Positions 10,636 to 19,001 of a DNA stretch of 64,000 nt are shown in pieces. This DNA is from Dehalococcoidales bacterium (GTDB taxonomy: Bacteria > Chloroflexota > Dehalococcoidia > Dehalococcoidales > UBA2162). Both the position numbers and the translations under genes were made by a program. Position 1 is the first letter of the stretch; each line of letters opens with the position of its first letter. The notes below the pieces were generated by a model, which was not told the origin of the DNA, searched no databases, and saw only the letters and a program-made list of their open reading frames with translations. The stretch is from assembly GCA_016932435.1 (NCBI GenBank), contig JAFGCW010000093.1, forward strand, positions 37,745 to 101,744, in the 5' to 3' direction.

Positions 10636-11976
10636 TTACAATATTGGAAGATATTTGTTAAGTTCGTACTCGGTTACCTGGATTCTATACTCATCCCACT
10701 CGATCTTCTTGTTAGCGACAAAATTATCGAAAACATGGTCACCCAGGGCTTCACGTACCAGTTCACTCTTTTCTGTCAATTGAACGGCTTCCAGGAGACT
10801 GGCGGGCAGAGTTCCTATACCTTTGCCAGCCCTTTCCTCTTCAGTCATTTCATAGACATTCTCTTCTACCGGTGTGGGTGGTTCCAGTCCCTGTTCTATT
10901 CCTGCAAGTCCGGCAGCCAGCATAACACTGAATGTCAGGTAGGGATTACAGGCAGGATCTGGTGACCTGAACTCAACCCTGGTAGCGTTTTCTCTTCCCG
11001 GCCGGTACTCGGGTACACGAACCAGATCAGACCTGTTTCGCCGTGCCCATGAGAGATACACCGGCGCTTCGTAACCCGGAACAAGCCTCTTATAGGAATT
11101 GATCCACTGGTTTGCTACACAGGTAAATTCCGGAGCGTATTTTAACAAACCTGCAATATAACTCCTGGCCGTCTTGGACAGGAAATACGGATCGTTGGCA
11201 TCGAAGAAAGCATTCTTACTGCCTTTGAAAAGTGACTGATGAACATGCATACCGCTGCCGTTTATGCCGAATACCGGTTTGGGCATGAATGTAGCATAAA
11301 CGCCGTGCTGCAAGGCAATCTGCTTGACAACCAGCCGGTAAGTCATAACATTATCAGCCATGGTCAATGCATCCGTGTATCTCATATCGATTTCATGCTG
11401 ACTTCCTGCAACCTCATGGTGAGAATATTCCACATCAACACCCAGTTCTTCAAGGGCAAGAACACTATCACGTCTCAGGTCAGTAGCAACATCAAGAGGA
11501 GTCATGTCGAAGTAACCTCCCCTATCAAGCCCTTCGGTACTTTCGGCATTTTTAAAATAGAAGAATTCCAGCTCAGGTCCAACGTAGAATGTATAACCCA
11601 GATCAGCCGCCTTTTTCAGGTTTCTCTTAAGAACGTACCTTGGGTCACCAACGAAAGGTTCACCACCCGGCTTTAGAACATCACAGAACATTCTGCCTAC
11701 GGCGCGATGCTCCCGCGGTCTCCAGGGCAATAATTTAAATGTGTCCGGATCGGGCATGGCGACCATATCACTTTCATCGATACGAGCAAAACCTTCAATG
11801 GATGAACCATCGAATCCCATGCCATTTTCCATGGCACCTTCAAGTTCCTCAACGGTGATAGCAAAACTCTTGAGCACGCCCAGTATGTCTGTGAACCATA
11901 AATTGATGAATTTAACATCATGCTCCTTTGCCATCTTAAGGACATAAGCTTTTGCTTCTTCTCTGCTGTCGCTCAA
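10636..11976 (-). CDS. glnA: Glutamine synthetase, type I (GSI-alpha)
   Basis: This cytoplasmic dodecameric enzyme makes glutamine from glutamate, ammonia and ATP. The beta-grasp region has GFDGSSIEGFARIDESDM, the catalytic core has the metal-site Glu motifs PELEFFYF and EVAGSQHEID, and HVHQSL and NRSDLVRVP follow. The C-terminal segment reads ENVYEMTEEER and lacks the adenylylation loop of proteobacterial GSI-beta, so control by adenylylation is unlikely. I chose the TTG at 11976 (446 aa). A GGAGG at 11985-11989 sits 8 bases before it, and a longer reading frame from 11991 would place that GGAGG inside the gene. The 5' leader carries paired GlnR-like repeats next to a recognisable promoter, so transcription is probably activated under nitrogen limitation. 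Confidence 0.95.
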   Translation of the reverse strand: MSDSREEAKAYVLKMAKEHDVKFINLWFTDILGVLKSFAITVEELEGAMENGMGFDGSSIEGFARIDESDMVAMPDPDTFKLLPWRPREHRAVGRMFCDVLKPGGEPFVGDPRYVLKRNLKKAADLGYTFYVGPELEFFYFKNAESTEGLDRGGYFDMTPLDVATDLRRDSVLALEELGVDVEYSHHEVAGSQHEIDMRYTDALTMADNVMTYRLVVKQIALQHGVYATFMPKPVFGINGSGMHVHQSLFKGSKNAFFDANDPYFLSKTARSYIAGLLKYAPEFTCVANQWINSYKRLVPGYEAPVYLSWARRNRSDLVRVPEYRPGRENATRVEFRSPDPACNPYLTFSVMLAAGLAGIEQGLEPPTPVEENVYEMTEEERAGKGIGTLPASLLEAVQLTEKSELVREALGDHVFDNFVANKKIEWDEYRIQVTEYELNKYLPIL

Positions 11977-12010
11977 TTCAGTTACCTCCAATATTTTTTT
12001 AATTAGCAGA

Positions 12011-12040
12011 ATTAAATCTTTATCTAATATTACCCGTCAA
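12011..12040 (-). promoter_or_regulatory. Probable glnA promoter
   Basis: On the minus strand TTGACG (12040-12035) is separated by 18 bp from TTTAAT (12016-12011), which predicts transcription from about 12004 and a leader of under 30 nt before the TTG start. The -10 is weak, which fits a promoter that needs an activator. The repeat pair at 12042-12059 ends one base upstream of the -35. Confidence 0.5.
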
Positions 12041-12041
12041 T

Positions 12042-12059
12042 TGTTACAATCATGTTACA
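12042..12059 (-). promoter_or_regulatory. GlnR-like direct repeat pair upstream of glnA
   Basis: TGTTACA occurs twice on the plus strand (12042-12048 and 12053-12059), exactly 11 bp apart. Read on the minus strand this is GTAAC-N6-GTAAC just upstream of the glnA -35. The layout resembles the actinobacterial GlnR site (gTnAc-N6-GaAAc) and the 11-bp spacing of PhoB/OmpR-type half-sites. A similar pair precedes amt. Identity of the bound protein is inferred from the nearby OmpR-type regulator. Confidence 0.55.
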
Positions 12060-12072
12060 TACCCGGATATTT

Positions 12073-12411
12073 TTATATGGCATTTTCATCCTGATCTCCT
12101 GTCCGGATACGTACTACACCATCGACAGGCAGGATAAATATTTTTCCGTCACCCACTTCACCGGTTCTTGCATTCCGGCTTATGGCATCAATTGCAGTGG
12201 ACACGTCATCATCTAGCACCACAAGTTCAATCTTGACCTTAGGCATAAGGTCTACCCAGTATTCTCCTGCTCTTCTTTGTACAGGTATCGCCTGTTGCCG
12301 TCCCCTGCCTATTACTTCACTCACCGTCATGCCAAAATAGCTTTCTTCTTCGAGAGCAGCTTTTACATTTTCAAAGCTTTCTTCGCGTATAATTGCTTCT
12401 ATTTTCTTCAT
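12073..12411 (-). CDS. glnK: PII signal-transduction protein (GlnK type)
   Basis: This 112-residue PII protein senses ATP/ADP and 2-oxoglutarate and, in the amt-glnK arrangement, gates the ammonium channel through its T-loop. The N-terminus MKKIEAIIREE, the KVKIELVVLDD strand and the C-terminal TGEVGDGKIFILPV signature are all present. Y51 (GEYWVD) is at the position of the modifiable tyrosine, but the T-loop between GRGRQQ and GEY has no ELYRGA sequence and is instead AIPVQRRA, so its partner surface differs from enteric GlnB/GlnK. The start overlaps the amt stop by 4 bases, giving tight coupling. GlnK is preferred to GlnB because of this linkage. Confidence 0.93.
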   Translation of the reverse strand: MKKIEAIIREESFENVKAALEEESYFGMTVSEVIGRGRQQAIPVQRRAGEYWVDLMPKVKIELVVLDDDVSTAIDAISRNARTGEVGDGKIFILPVDGVVRIRTGDQDENAI

Positions 12412-13637
12412 CTCAGCAACCCTCCATAAGCACGTTCACCATGTTGGGCAACATCTAATCCGAGAGTTTCTTCCTCTTCAGTTACCCTGAGGCCGATGGT
12501 AATATCTACGAGCTTTCCGATTATCAGAGTAAGTACAAAGGCAAAAGCTCCAACAACCAGTATACTTATTACCTGGGTACCAAATTGTCCGATATTCCCT
12601 TCAATCAGCCCTGATACTCCACCGATTGACTCACTGGCGAAAATACCCGTTGCCAGAGCACCCCAGATACCGCCTACACCATGCACAGCGAAAACATCCA
12701 GTGAATCATCGAATCCCAGTTTCTCTTTCATCAGTACTACGGCGTAGTAGCTGATTATGGACACAAGAATTCCTATAGGGATTGCCGCCATCGGGGTAAC
12801 GAAGCCGGCAGCCGGGGTAATAGCAACCAGGCCGGCAACTGCTCCCGTAACCGTACCCAGTAGACTGGGACGACGATGTATCCAGCTCAACATCATCCAG
12901 GTAAATCCGGCAGCGGCAGCTGAAATATTCGTCGTAACAAAGGCATTAGCCGCTAGTCCGTCGGCTGCCAGAGAACTGCCGGCATTGAAACCAAACCATC
13001 CGAACCAGAGAAGTCCTGCGCCAATCGTAACCATTGGGATGTTGTTAGCCTCCATAGTAGTCCCGGGAAAACCTTTCCTTCGTCCAAGCAACAGTACAAG
13101 CGCCAGGGCAGAAACACCGGCATTAATATGAACTACAGCCCCGCCGGCAAAATCAAGCGCTCCTATACCTCCCAGCCATCCACCGTCACCCCATACCCAG
13201 TGACATACAGGGCTATATACTATAGTGACCCAGATAGCTGAAAAAACCAGAAGGGCACTGAATTTTATCCTTTCAACAACAGCGCCGGTTATTAACGCTA
13301 CCGTAATTATGGCGAACATACCCTGGAATGCCATAAAACCCAGGTGAGGTACCGATGTGGCATAGACATCCGAAGGTAACATGCCAACGCCACTCAAACC
13401 GAAAAAGTCCAGACTTCCGAAAAATCCACCAATATCGGAACCAAACCCGATGCTGTATCCCCAGAGTACCCAGATGATACCTACAAGACACATCATGGCA
13501 AAGCTCATCATTATTGTTGACAGCAAATTCTTTCGCCTTGCCATTCCACCGTAGAACAGCGCAAGTCCGGGCGTCATAAGCAAAACAAGAGCCGATGAGA
13601 CCAGGATCCACGCGGTGTCACCAGAATTAACGGGCAT
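12408..13637 (-). CDS. amt: Ammonium transporter Amt
   Basis: This 409-residue membrane channel of the Amt/Rh family takes up ammonium. About 11 hydrophobic helices can be traced. The pore twin histidines appear as VVHINAGVSALA (first) and VFAVHGVGGIWG (second), and LFYGGMARRKN near the N-terminus is typical. The cytoplasmic C-terminal tail ends in ERAYGGLLR, close to the Amt consensus. ATG has AAGGAG upstream. It overlaps glnK by 4 bases and is preceded by a gap of 106 bases that carries GlnR-like repeats. The hydrophobic N-terminus acts as the first membrane helix. Confidence 0.95.
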   Translation of the reverse strand: MPVNSGDTAWILVSSALVLLMTPGLALFYGGMARRKNLLSTIMMSFAMMCLVGIIWVLWGYSIGFGSDIGGFFGSLDFFGLSGVGMLPSDVYATSVPHLGFMAFQGMFAIITVALITGAVVERIKFSALLVFSAIWVTIVYSPVCHWVWGDGGWLGGIGALDFAGGAVVHINAGVSALALVLLLGRRKGFPGTTMEANNIPMVTIGAGLLWFGWFGFNAGSSLAADGLAANAFVTTNISAAAAGFTWMMLSWIHRRPSLLGTVTGAVAGLVAITPAAGFVTPMAAIPIGILVSIISYYAVVLMKEKLGFDDSLDVFAVHGVGGIWGALATGIFASESIGGVSGLIEGNIGQFGTQVISILVVGAFAFVLTLIIGKLVDITIGLRVTEEEETLGLDVAQHGERAYGGLLR

Positions 13638-13697
13638 AGTACTACTCCTTTTTTAAGAATAGTCTAGCCCGTTAATGTTTCTGGTATATTTCGGTAG

Positions 13698-13715
13698 TGT
13701 TAAATCTATGTTAAC
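13698..13715 (-). promoter_or_regulatory. GlnR-like direct repeat pair upstream of amt-glnK
   Basis: TGTTAAA (13698-13704) and TGTTAAC (13709-13715) on the plus strand lie 11 bp apart, the same spacing as the pair before glnA. On the minus strand both promoters share TAACAT-N5-TAACA. More GTTAA/GTAAC-like sequence continues to about 13732, so a larger site is possible. A candidate -10 (TAGACT, 13666-13661 on the minus strand) has no good -35, as expected for an activated promoter. Confidence 0.5.
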
Positions 13716-13743
13716 TGTAACAAAAAGTTAACCGGGGATTAAC

Positions 13744-14421
13744 TTAATCTTCATCTTTTCTAAACCTGTATCCGATATTTCTCACAGTCTCGATGAATGA
13801 TTGTCCGTGTTTTTCGATCTTACTTCTTAATCGTCTTATATGTACGTCTACGGTCCTGTCGCCGCCAAAATAATCCATCCCCCAGATCTTATCGAGTATT
13901 GCTTCCCGCGTAAATACCCGACCTCTGTTACCGGCAAGAAATTTCAAGAGTTCATACTCTTTAAATGTAAGTTCGACTTTTGCTCCATCGACAGATACCT
14001 CGCAACTCGCCAGGTCGATTAACAGACCTTCGCAGCCAATAGTTTCATGGTGGTCCGGTACTACTTCACGCTTCAGTATTCGTTTTATTCTTAATGCAAG
14101 CTCGATAGTATTGTAAGGTGTTGAAATGAAATCATCAATGGATTGATCGACATCCATCCCCTCCAATATCTCATCGGAAACTAAAGCAATAATCGGAAGG
14201 GATGTCCTCAGCTTGATTTCTTTTATATATTCACGGGCTAAGTTATCGGGTTGATAACTATTTATCTCGGCAATCACGACATCGGGAGACTGATTAGAAA
14301 TATACTCGGCTATATCTTCATCATAATCAACCAGCGAGCAAACAAAACCTTTACGGGAAAGCGCCATCTGCAGTCTTGCCAGGATTTCATTATGTCTGCC
14401 TACTATTACCAGATCCGGCAT
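13744..14421 (-). CDS. OmpR-family regulator with degenerate receiver (GlnR-like)
   Basis: This 225-residue protein has a receiver-like domain (about residues 1-118) and a C-terminal winged helix of the OmpR/PhoB type (about 128-222, with LTFKEYELLKFLAGNRGRV and RTVDVHIRRLRSKIE). The receiver has lost its phosphorylation chemistry: the acidic pair is replaced by GRH near residues 8-10, the acceptor Asp position is Glu (E52 in VVIAEINS), and the conserved Lys before Pro is Thr (ISTPYN). No histidine kinase is adjacent. Actinobacterial GlnR is likewise an orphan, atypical OmpR-type activator of glnA and amt. Position just upstream of amt-glnK-glnA, with matching repeats there, suggests the same role. 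The GlnR assignment is inference; the domain call is firm. Confidence 0.85.
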   Translation of the reverse strand: MPDLVIVGRHNEILARLQMALSRKGFVCSLVDYDEDIAEYISNQSPDVVIAEINSYQPDNLAREYIKEIKLRTSLPIIALVSDEILEGMDVDQSIDDFISTPYNTIELALRIKRILKREVVPDHHETIGCEGLLIDLASCEVSVDGAKVELTFKEYELLKFLAGNRGRVFTREAILDKIWGMDYFGGDRTVDVHIRRLRSKIEKHGQSFIETVRNIGYRFRKDED

Positions 14422-14482
14422 ATTCCTTCCTTTCCAGTCTGCTTCATCCGGTATTATCGACTGGCAGGACTCATACTCAAGA

Positions 14483-15259
14483 TTATTTTCTTACCGGTAT
14501 CCCATTTTCCGCAAGGTAGTTTTTCGTTTCGCTAATAGAGTATGTCCTGTAGTGAAAGATACTGGCAGCCAGGGCCGCATCTGCTTTACCCTGTTCCAGC
14601 GCTTTCCGGAGATCTTCGGGAGTACCGGCGCCGCCGCTGGCGACGACCGGAACGGTAACATTCTCTGAAATGGTCCTCAATAATTCCAGGTCGTATCCGG
14701 TCTGTGTACCATCGGCATCGATACTGTTTACCGTTATCTCACCGGCACCAAGTTCAACACCTCTTATTACCCATTCGATAGCGTCCAGTTCTGTAGGGAA
14801 TCCTCCATCAGCTCCGGTGTGCGAATGAATTATCCACCGTACCGGATTCGAATCGGGTACCCGTTTGGCGTCTATTGCCAGAACGATACACTGACTGCCG
14901 AACCGGTCTGCCCCCTGAGTTATTAATTCCGGATTGAAAATAGGTGCCGTGTTTATCGATACTTTATCGGCACCGGACAACAGCATCTGGTGCATATCAT
15001 CCACCGTTCTCAAGCCACCTCCAACCGTCAGAGGGATAAAGACCCTTGAAGCGGTACGTTCAACGACTTCACGCATTATAGCGCGGTCATCGCTCGATGC
15101 TGTGATATCGTAAAAAACCAGTTCATCCGCGCCTTCGTTATTGTAGAATTCTGCCAGTTCAACCGGGTCACCGGCATCACGGTGGTCGCGGAACTTAATC
15201 CCTTTTACCACCCGTCCATCCTTGACATCCAGGCAAGGTATGATTCTTTTTGTTAACAC
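14483..15259 (-). CDS. hisF: Imidazole glycerol phosphate synthase cyclase subunit
   Basis: This 258-residue (beta-alpha)8 barrel uses ammonia from HisH to convert PRFAR to imidazole glycerol phosphate and AICAR. The catalytic Asp11 lies in [15 protein letters not shown] and the second Asp in [10 protein letters not shown] (about residue 130). The phosphate-binding loops TVGGGLR and [13 protein letters not shown] are present. It starts at GTG. hisH is 46 bases upstream, but hisA, which often sits next to them, is absent. Its presence in this block is probably explained by its link to glutamine. Confidence 0.95.
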   Translation of the reverse strand: MLTKRIIPCLDVKDGRVVKGIKFRDHRDAGDPVELAEFYNNEGADELVFYDITASSDDRAIMREVVERTASRVFIPLTVGGGLRTVDDMHQMLLSGADKVSINTAPIFNPELITQGADRFGSQCIVLAIDAKRVPDSNPVRWIIHSHTGADGGFPTELDAIEWVIRGVELGAGEITVNSIDADGTQTGYDLELLRTISENVTVPVVASGGAGTPEDLRKALEQGKADAALAASIFHYRTYSISETKNYLAENGIPVRK

Positions 15260-15305
15260 TTTCTTATTATCTCAAAACCATAGTTATTTCCGGTTAGTAC
15301 AGTAA

Positions 15306-15920
15306 TCATTTTGAGTTACCCGTATACCGGAGAAAATTATCATATATTTTTAGTCCCAGGTCACCGCTTTTTTCCGGATGAAACTGCGTTCCTACCACAT
15401 TGCCTTTAGCAATTATACTGCAAAATTCAACACCATATTCCGTCGTCCCGACGATGAGTGACTTGTCTTCAGGATCAACATAGTAGCTGTGAACAAAGTA
15501 GAAATTCGAGTAATCGGGTACTCCCTCGAAAACCGGATGCGCTGTAACCTGTTTTACCTGGTTCCATCCCATATGTGGGATTTTCTGCCCTTCCGGAAGT
15601 TTCCGCACCGTTCCTGAGAAAGCATCGAGGCATGTTTGACCGCCGTCTTCTTCTGTTTCGGTGAAAAGTACCTGCAAACCAATGCAGATACCCATGAAGG
15701 GTCTGTCTTCTGCGATGACTCTCAAAACAGATTCTATAAGGTTAAGCTTTTTCAGACTCGATACCGTATCACCGGCGGCTCCCACCCCGGGGAGTATCAC
15801 TGTCTCCGCAGATAACACTTCAACAGGATCGCTTGTAAGTTTTACCTGGTACCCCAACTTGTTGAGTGCATTCACAACATTTCGTATATTTCCTGCGCCA
15901 TAATCAATTACGGCTATCAT
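15306..15920 (-). CDS. hisH: Imidazole glycerol phosphate synthase glutaminase subunit
   Basis: This 204-residue class-I amidotransferase hydrolyses glutamine and channels ammonia to HisF. The start MIAVIDYGAGNIRNV is typical. The nucleophile is the Cys of GICIGLQVLF (about residue 79), and the catalytic His-Glu pair is in TQFHPEKS near residue 184. Length is normal. It lies 30 bases after the small unknown gene and before hisF, so HisH and HisF are made together. Confidence 0.95.
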   Translation of the reverse strand: MIAVIDYGAGNIRNVVNALNKLGYQVKLTSDPVEVLSAETVILPGVGAAGDTVSSLKKLNLIESVLRVIAEDRPFMGICIGLQVLFTETEEDGGQTCLDAFSGTVRKLPEGQKIPHMGWNQVKQVTAHPVFEGVPDYSNFYFVHSYYVDPEDKSLIVGTTEYGVEFCSIIAKGNVVGTQFHPEKSGDLGLKIYDNFLRYTGNSK

Positions 15921-15950
15921 CTACAATACCTTCTTCTTCACCATAAAAGT

Positions 15951-16325
15951 CTAGTTCTTTACGGTAACTTCAACTATGTTTTCCCTTGCTATCGCTTTAC
16001 GCTTTTCGCCTCCCGGCTCCTCCGTATACACGTGCATCAAACCCATTATCTCATATTGTCCGTCTTCCAGCACGGTAGTATCCCACCTTACTGAAAAATT
16101 ACCGCTTTTATCCTGTGATTCGCCTATCTGAATCCATGTTTCAGAGTTTTTCTTACGATAATACCACGGATTGTTTACGCCAACTATCCTGCCACCAAAT
16201 CCTAATTCTGCCAGTTCTTTATTAAGTAATGCTTCATCATATTCTTCGCGTAGAAGGACTCCTCCTGAATAACTCTTAAGAGATTCTGAAGGCACGATAT
16301 AGTGAGGACCCCAATTGTAAGACAT
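15951..16325 (-). CDS. Unrecognised 124-residue protein in the glutamate synthase cluster
   Basis: I do not recognise this protein. It has no signal peptide or membrane segment. The second half (DKSGNFSVRWDTTVLEDGQYEI, cited for its WDT and DGxY core) looks like a beta-sandwich strand pattern as in Ig-like or FixG-like domains, and the last residues ARENIVEVTV could be the final strand. I chose the ATG at 16325 because AGGAGG lies 5 bases before it; an upstream in-frame TTG has no ribosome site. It lies 69 bases after the glutaminase/GXGXG gene and just before hisH, on the same strand, so it is probably co-transcribed. A helper of the synthase complex is possible but unproven. Confidence 0.7.
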   Translation of the reverse strand: MSYNWGPHYIVPSESLKSYSGGVLLREEYDEALLNKELAELGFGGRIVGVNNPWYYRKKNSETWIQIGESQDKSGNFSVRWDTTVLEDGQYEIMGLMHVYTEEPGGEKRKAIARENIVEVTVKN

Positions 16326-16394
16326 AAAAACCTCCTTAATACTGATTCGGAGAGTATTCAAAGTAAAAACGAAGTGAAGTTAAATCCGGTATAT

Positions 16395-19001
16395 TTACTC
16401 GCTAAGGCCGTCATCGTCAACAGCGGCTGCTGAGTTCTTCGGCCTGATCTTCCTGTAAACATCACCGGGCTGCATTCTTTTTCCGTCAACAGTAAGAAGC
16501 CGATCAATACCGATATCGAAAAGTTTTTCATTCTCTTCAAGATAAGGCAGCATCAATTTCCAGTCTGAGTCCGAAATTTTAGCAAACTCTCCGCCGTTCA
16601 GTTGCTCTTCAACAAGCTTCTTGTGCGGATCACGCACGTAGATTGCCCCGCCGGAAGCCAGGGAAAAGATATTCGATCCGGGATACGGTGAATCGAGTTC
16701 AACGAGAGCGCTGGTATGATCATCGAATCCGATACCGTTTACAATCACGAATCCGCCGCCTTTTAAAGGATTGCCAGCCATAAATGATTCCGCAAGGTAG
16801 TCCAGGGCAGTACCGTTGATTACTACCCGGGGTTTACCAACGGCATTAATAAGAGGTCGTCCGGCAGCATTCCCCAGGACATAGGCTGCACCGCCTTTCG
16901 CTCCGTACATAAATGTCTGACCGACATCACCGAAGACTACCAGCTTGCCGTCTTTCATAATCTGGCAAAGCTGATCCTGGGCATTTCCATGAACATAGAT
17001 TTCCATACCGTCTATTCCCGATGCAAGGTAATCGCCTGATGAACCATAGACATCTATTCTGACATCATGCGTCTCCGGGCCAAAACCGCAACCGGTAAAT
17101 CTTTGACCGCGATATCTGTAGATTATGAAATGACGCCAGCCGAGTTTATACGCATCCACCAGCATAACAGCATCACAATTATCGCCTTCGGGTTCGAACT
17201 CCTCGGCATCAACAATCAGGATCTGGGTTTTATTTTTCGGTGGCTGTAGAGAATCGCTGGACGAAAAATCGATCCGATTGAACTGAGAAGAGTTTTCTTC
17301 ACCGATCAACGGTGTAGCGTCAAGTATTTCATACAGAGTAGCTCCAAGTATATGGAGTACCGAACTTCTCTTGATATTCCCGGTATCATAACGGCGGTCG
17401 GCCAGGAGTGTCAGTGCTGTAATAGCAGTTTGTTTAAAAGCGTCGTTTATCGATGCCTGTGTTTTAATACTATTGATTGCAGCCTTGTAGGTTGCTGCAT
17501 CGTATTCCGGCATCCTGTCCCGAATATAGTTAAAGATATTTTGGGCTGCGGCGGATACGTCCGGCCCGGAAAACAGACCGCATAATTTTTCATCGATATT
17601 TCCATCCTGCGGAGCACCGCAAATAATCTTTTCTTTATCCGTCTCGATTACTTTTCCGAATTTATCGGTACAGATTAATTGCTTGTTCTCAGGTCCATCT
17701 ACGGAATCCTTGAGGTTGAATATGAAGGCCCCTCCGTCGGTATAGCTTCCTCCACGAGCGTTCCAGTATTTATCGGCAATCGGTCTGAACCGATGATCTT
17801 CTCTCTCTAAGGAGTGAAGTGTCGCATCGATAGCCTGTTTCTCAGAACATATCAAGCCAACCTGGACTTCACCTTCCTGCAGGGCAAATACCTGAGGTCT
17901 CAACATAGCCGTATCGGTGATACCGATCAGTTGAAACTGGTTATTCGCGGTATCGTTACGTGCGATGATAAAGAACCAGGGCCCATCAGGTGAAGAAAAT
18001 ACGTGATGAGTTTGAATAGCTTTATAAATTTCCTGTTTTTCCGGCGGCAGCAGATCGAAATCCATTTCTGAAGTTGGCGCCACAGCCTCGATCAGGTACT
18101 CCATGGGATACTTGTAGACTCTGCTCCACAGGTCAATCAACAGCGCAGCTTCTTCCGTATCCGTCAGGAATAACGGCAGGTAATTTCGCTGTTCCAGATA
18201 ATCATAGACTGCCTGGTAATTTGCGAAATCACCATTATGCACCAGGGCTTCATTGAGGGCGCTAAAGGGATGACATCCTCCCGGATGCCAGACTCTTCCA
18301 CGGGTAGGATAGCGCTGATGAGCGAGCCACGCGTGAGCCTTAAAATCGTCGAGTTTATAATATCGAACGACGTTTTCGGCATAGCCGACAATCTTCAATA
18401 TCATCATATTCCTGCCATGAGACATGACGAAGGCCTGTTTTTCACCGAGTGAAGCGTAATATCGATTGTTGATCTGAAAACTGTTCCTGTAAATAAATTC
18501 ATCTTCAGCATCACGCCGACTGATAGATGTCAAAGCATTATCATCGATAAACTTATCCAGGACATCATCCTTGACACGCACGAAATACCGCATTACATCC
18601 GGTGGTTTAACCTCAAGCCCGATTGAACGGTAATCACCCAGCGTTGCCAGTTTCTCGGCCTTGTCGATGTTGAAATGCGGTGTAACAAACTTACTTTCAA
18701 CGTCATCCGCGACATTGCTGTCAAGGAGAGCTATATGCAGCATATAGTCATCATCCAGGACCTGTCTGGAAACTCCCAGAGCTTCCGGTATAAAGCCTAC
18801 CGCGGCTATACCGCCACCTTTTCCGTTACCCCTGTTATGCATCTGTACCGATGGTTCGAATATGTTCTTTCCGGTCACCGGAATAGAACAGATAAATCCC
18901 GTGACACCACAACCACCTTCTTCCTCCATATTAGGCGGGAGATCCGGAACCTGGTTACATATCTCTGCGCGTGAACGCAGTATTAATTCAGCATTATCCA
19001 T
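16395..19001 (-). CDS. Glutamate synthase glutaminase/GXGXG fusion subunit
   Basis: This 868-residue protein joins two parts of glutamate synthase that flank the FMN domain in the usual GltB. The N-terminal part is a class-II (Ntn) glutaminase: the nucleophile is probably C31 in GGCGVTGF after a 30-residue propeptide, with HQRYPTRGRVWHP and EALVHNGDFANY downstream. The C-terminal part (about 600-800) is the beta-helical GXGXG domain, with GCGFGPETHDVRIDVYGSSG and a run of GDVGQTFMYGAKGG-like repeats. No FMN domain is present; that is on the next gene upstream, whose end overlaps this start by 8 bases. The layout resembles archaeal split glutamate synthases. It should deliver ammonia to the FMN subunit to make glutamate from 2-oxoglutarate. 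Confidence 0.88.
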   Translation of the reverse strand: MDNAELILRSRAEICNQVPDLPPNMEEEGGCGVTGFICSIPVTGKNIFEPSVQMHNRGNGKGGGIAAVGFIPEALGVSRQVLDDDYMLHIALLDSNVADDVESKFVTPHFNIDKAEKLATLGDYRSIGLEVKPPDVMRYFVRVKDDVLDKFIDDNALTSISRRDAEDEFIYRNSFQINNRYYASLGEKQAFVMSHGRNMMILKIVGYAENVVRYYKLDDFKAHAWLAHQRYPTRGRVWHPGGCHPFSALNEALVHNGDFANYQAVYDYLEQRNYLPLFLTDTEEAALLIDLWSRVYKYPMEYLIEAVAPTSEMDFDLLPPEKQEIYKAIQTHHVFSSPDGPWFFIIARNDTANNQFQLIGITDTAMLRPQVFALQEGEVQVGLICSEKQAIDATLHSLEREDHRFRPIADKYWNARGGSYTDGGAFIFNLKDSVDGPENKQLICTDKFGKVIETDKEKIICGAPQDGNIDEKLCGLFSGPDVSAAAQNIFNYIRDRMPEYDAATYKAAINSIKTQASINDAFKQTAITALTLLADRRYDTGNIKRSSVLHILGATLYEILDATPLIGEENSSQFNRIDFSSSDSLQPPKNKTQILIVDAEEFEPEGDNCDAVMLVDAYKLGWRHFIIYRYRGQRFTGCGFGPETHDVRIDVYGSSGDYLASGIDGMEIYVHGNAQDQLCQIMKDGKLVVFGDVGQTFMYGAKGGAAYVLGNAAGRPLINAVGKPRVVINGTALDYLAESFMAGNPLKGGGFVIVNGIGFDDHTSALVELDSPYPGSNIFSLASGGAIYVRDPHKKLVEEQLNGGEFAKISDSDWKLMLPYLEENEKLFDIGIDRLLTVDGKRMQPGDVYRKIRPKNSAAAVDDDGLSE

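Noticed and set aside
3476..14421. The archaeal NrpR operator GGAA-N6-TTCC in the glnA, amt and nrpR promoter gaps
   Set aside because: I looked in those gaps and found no match; absence by eye is not proof.
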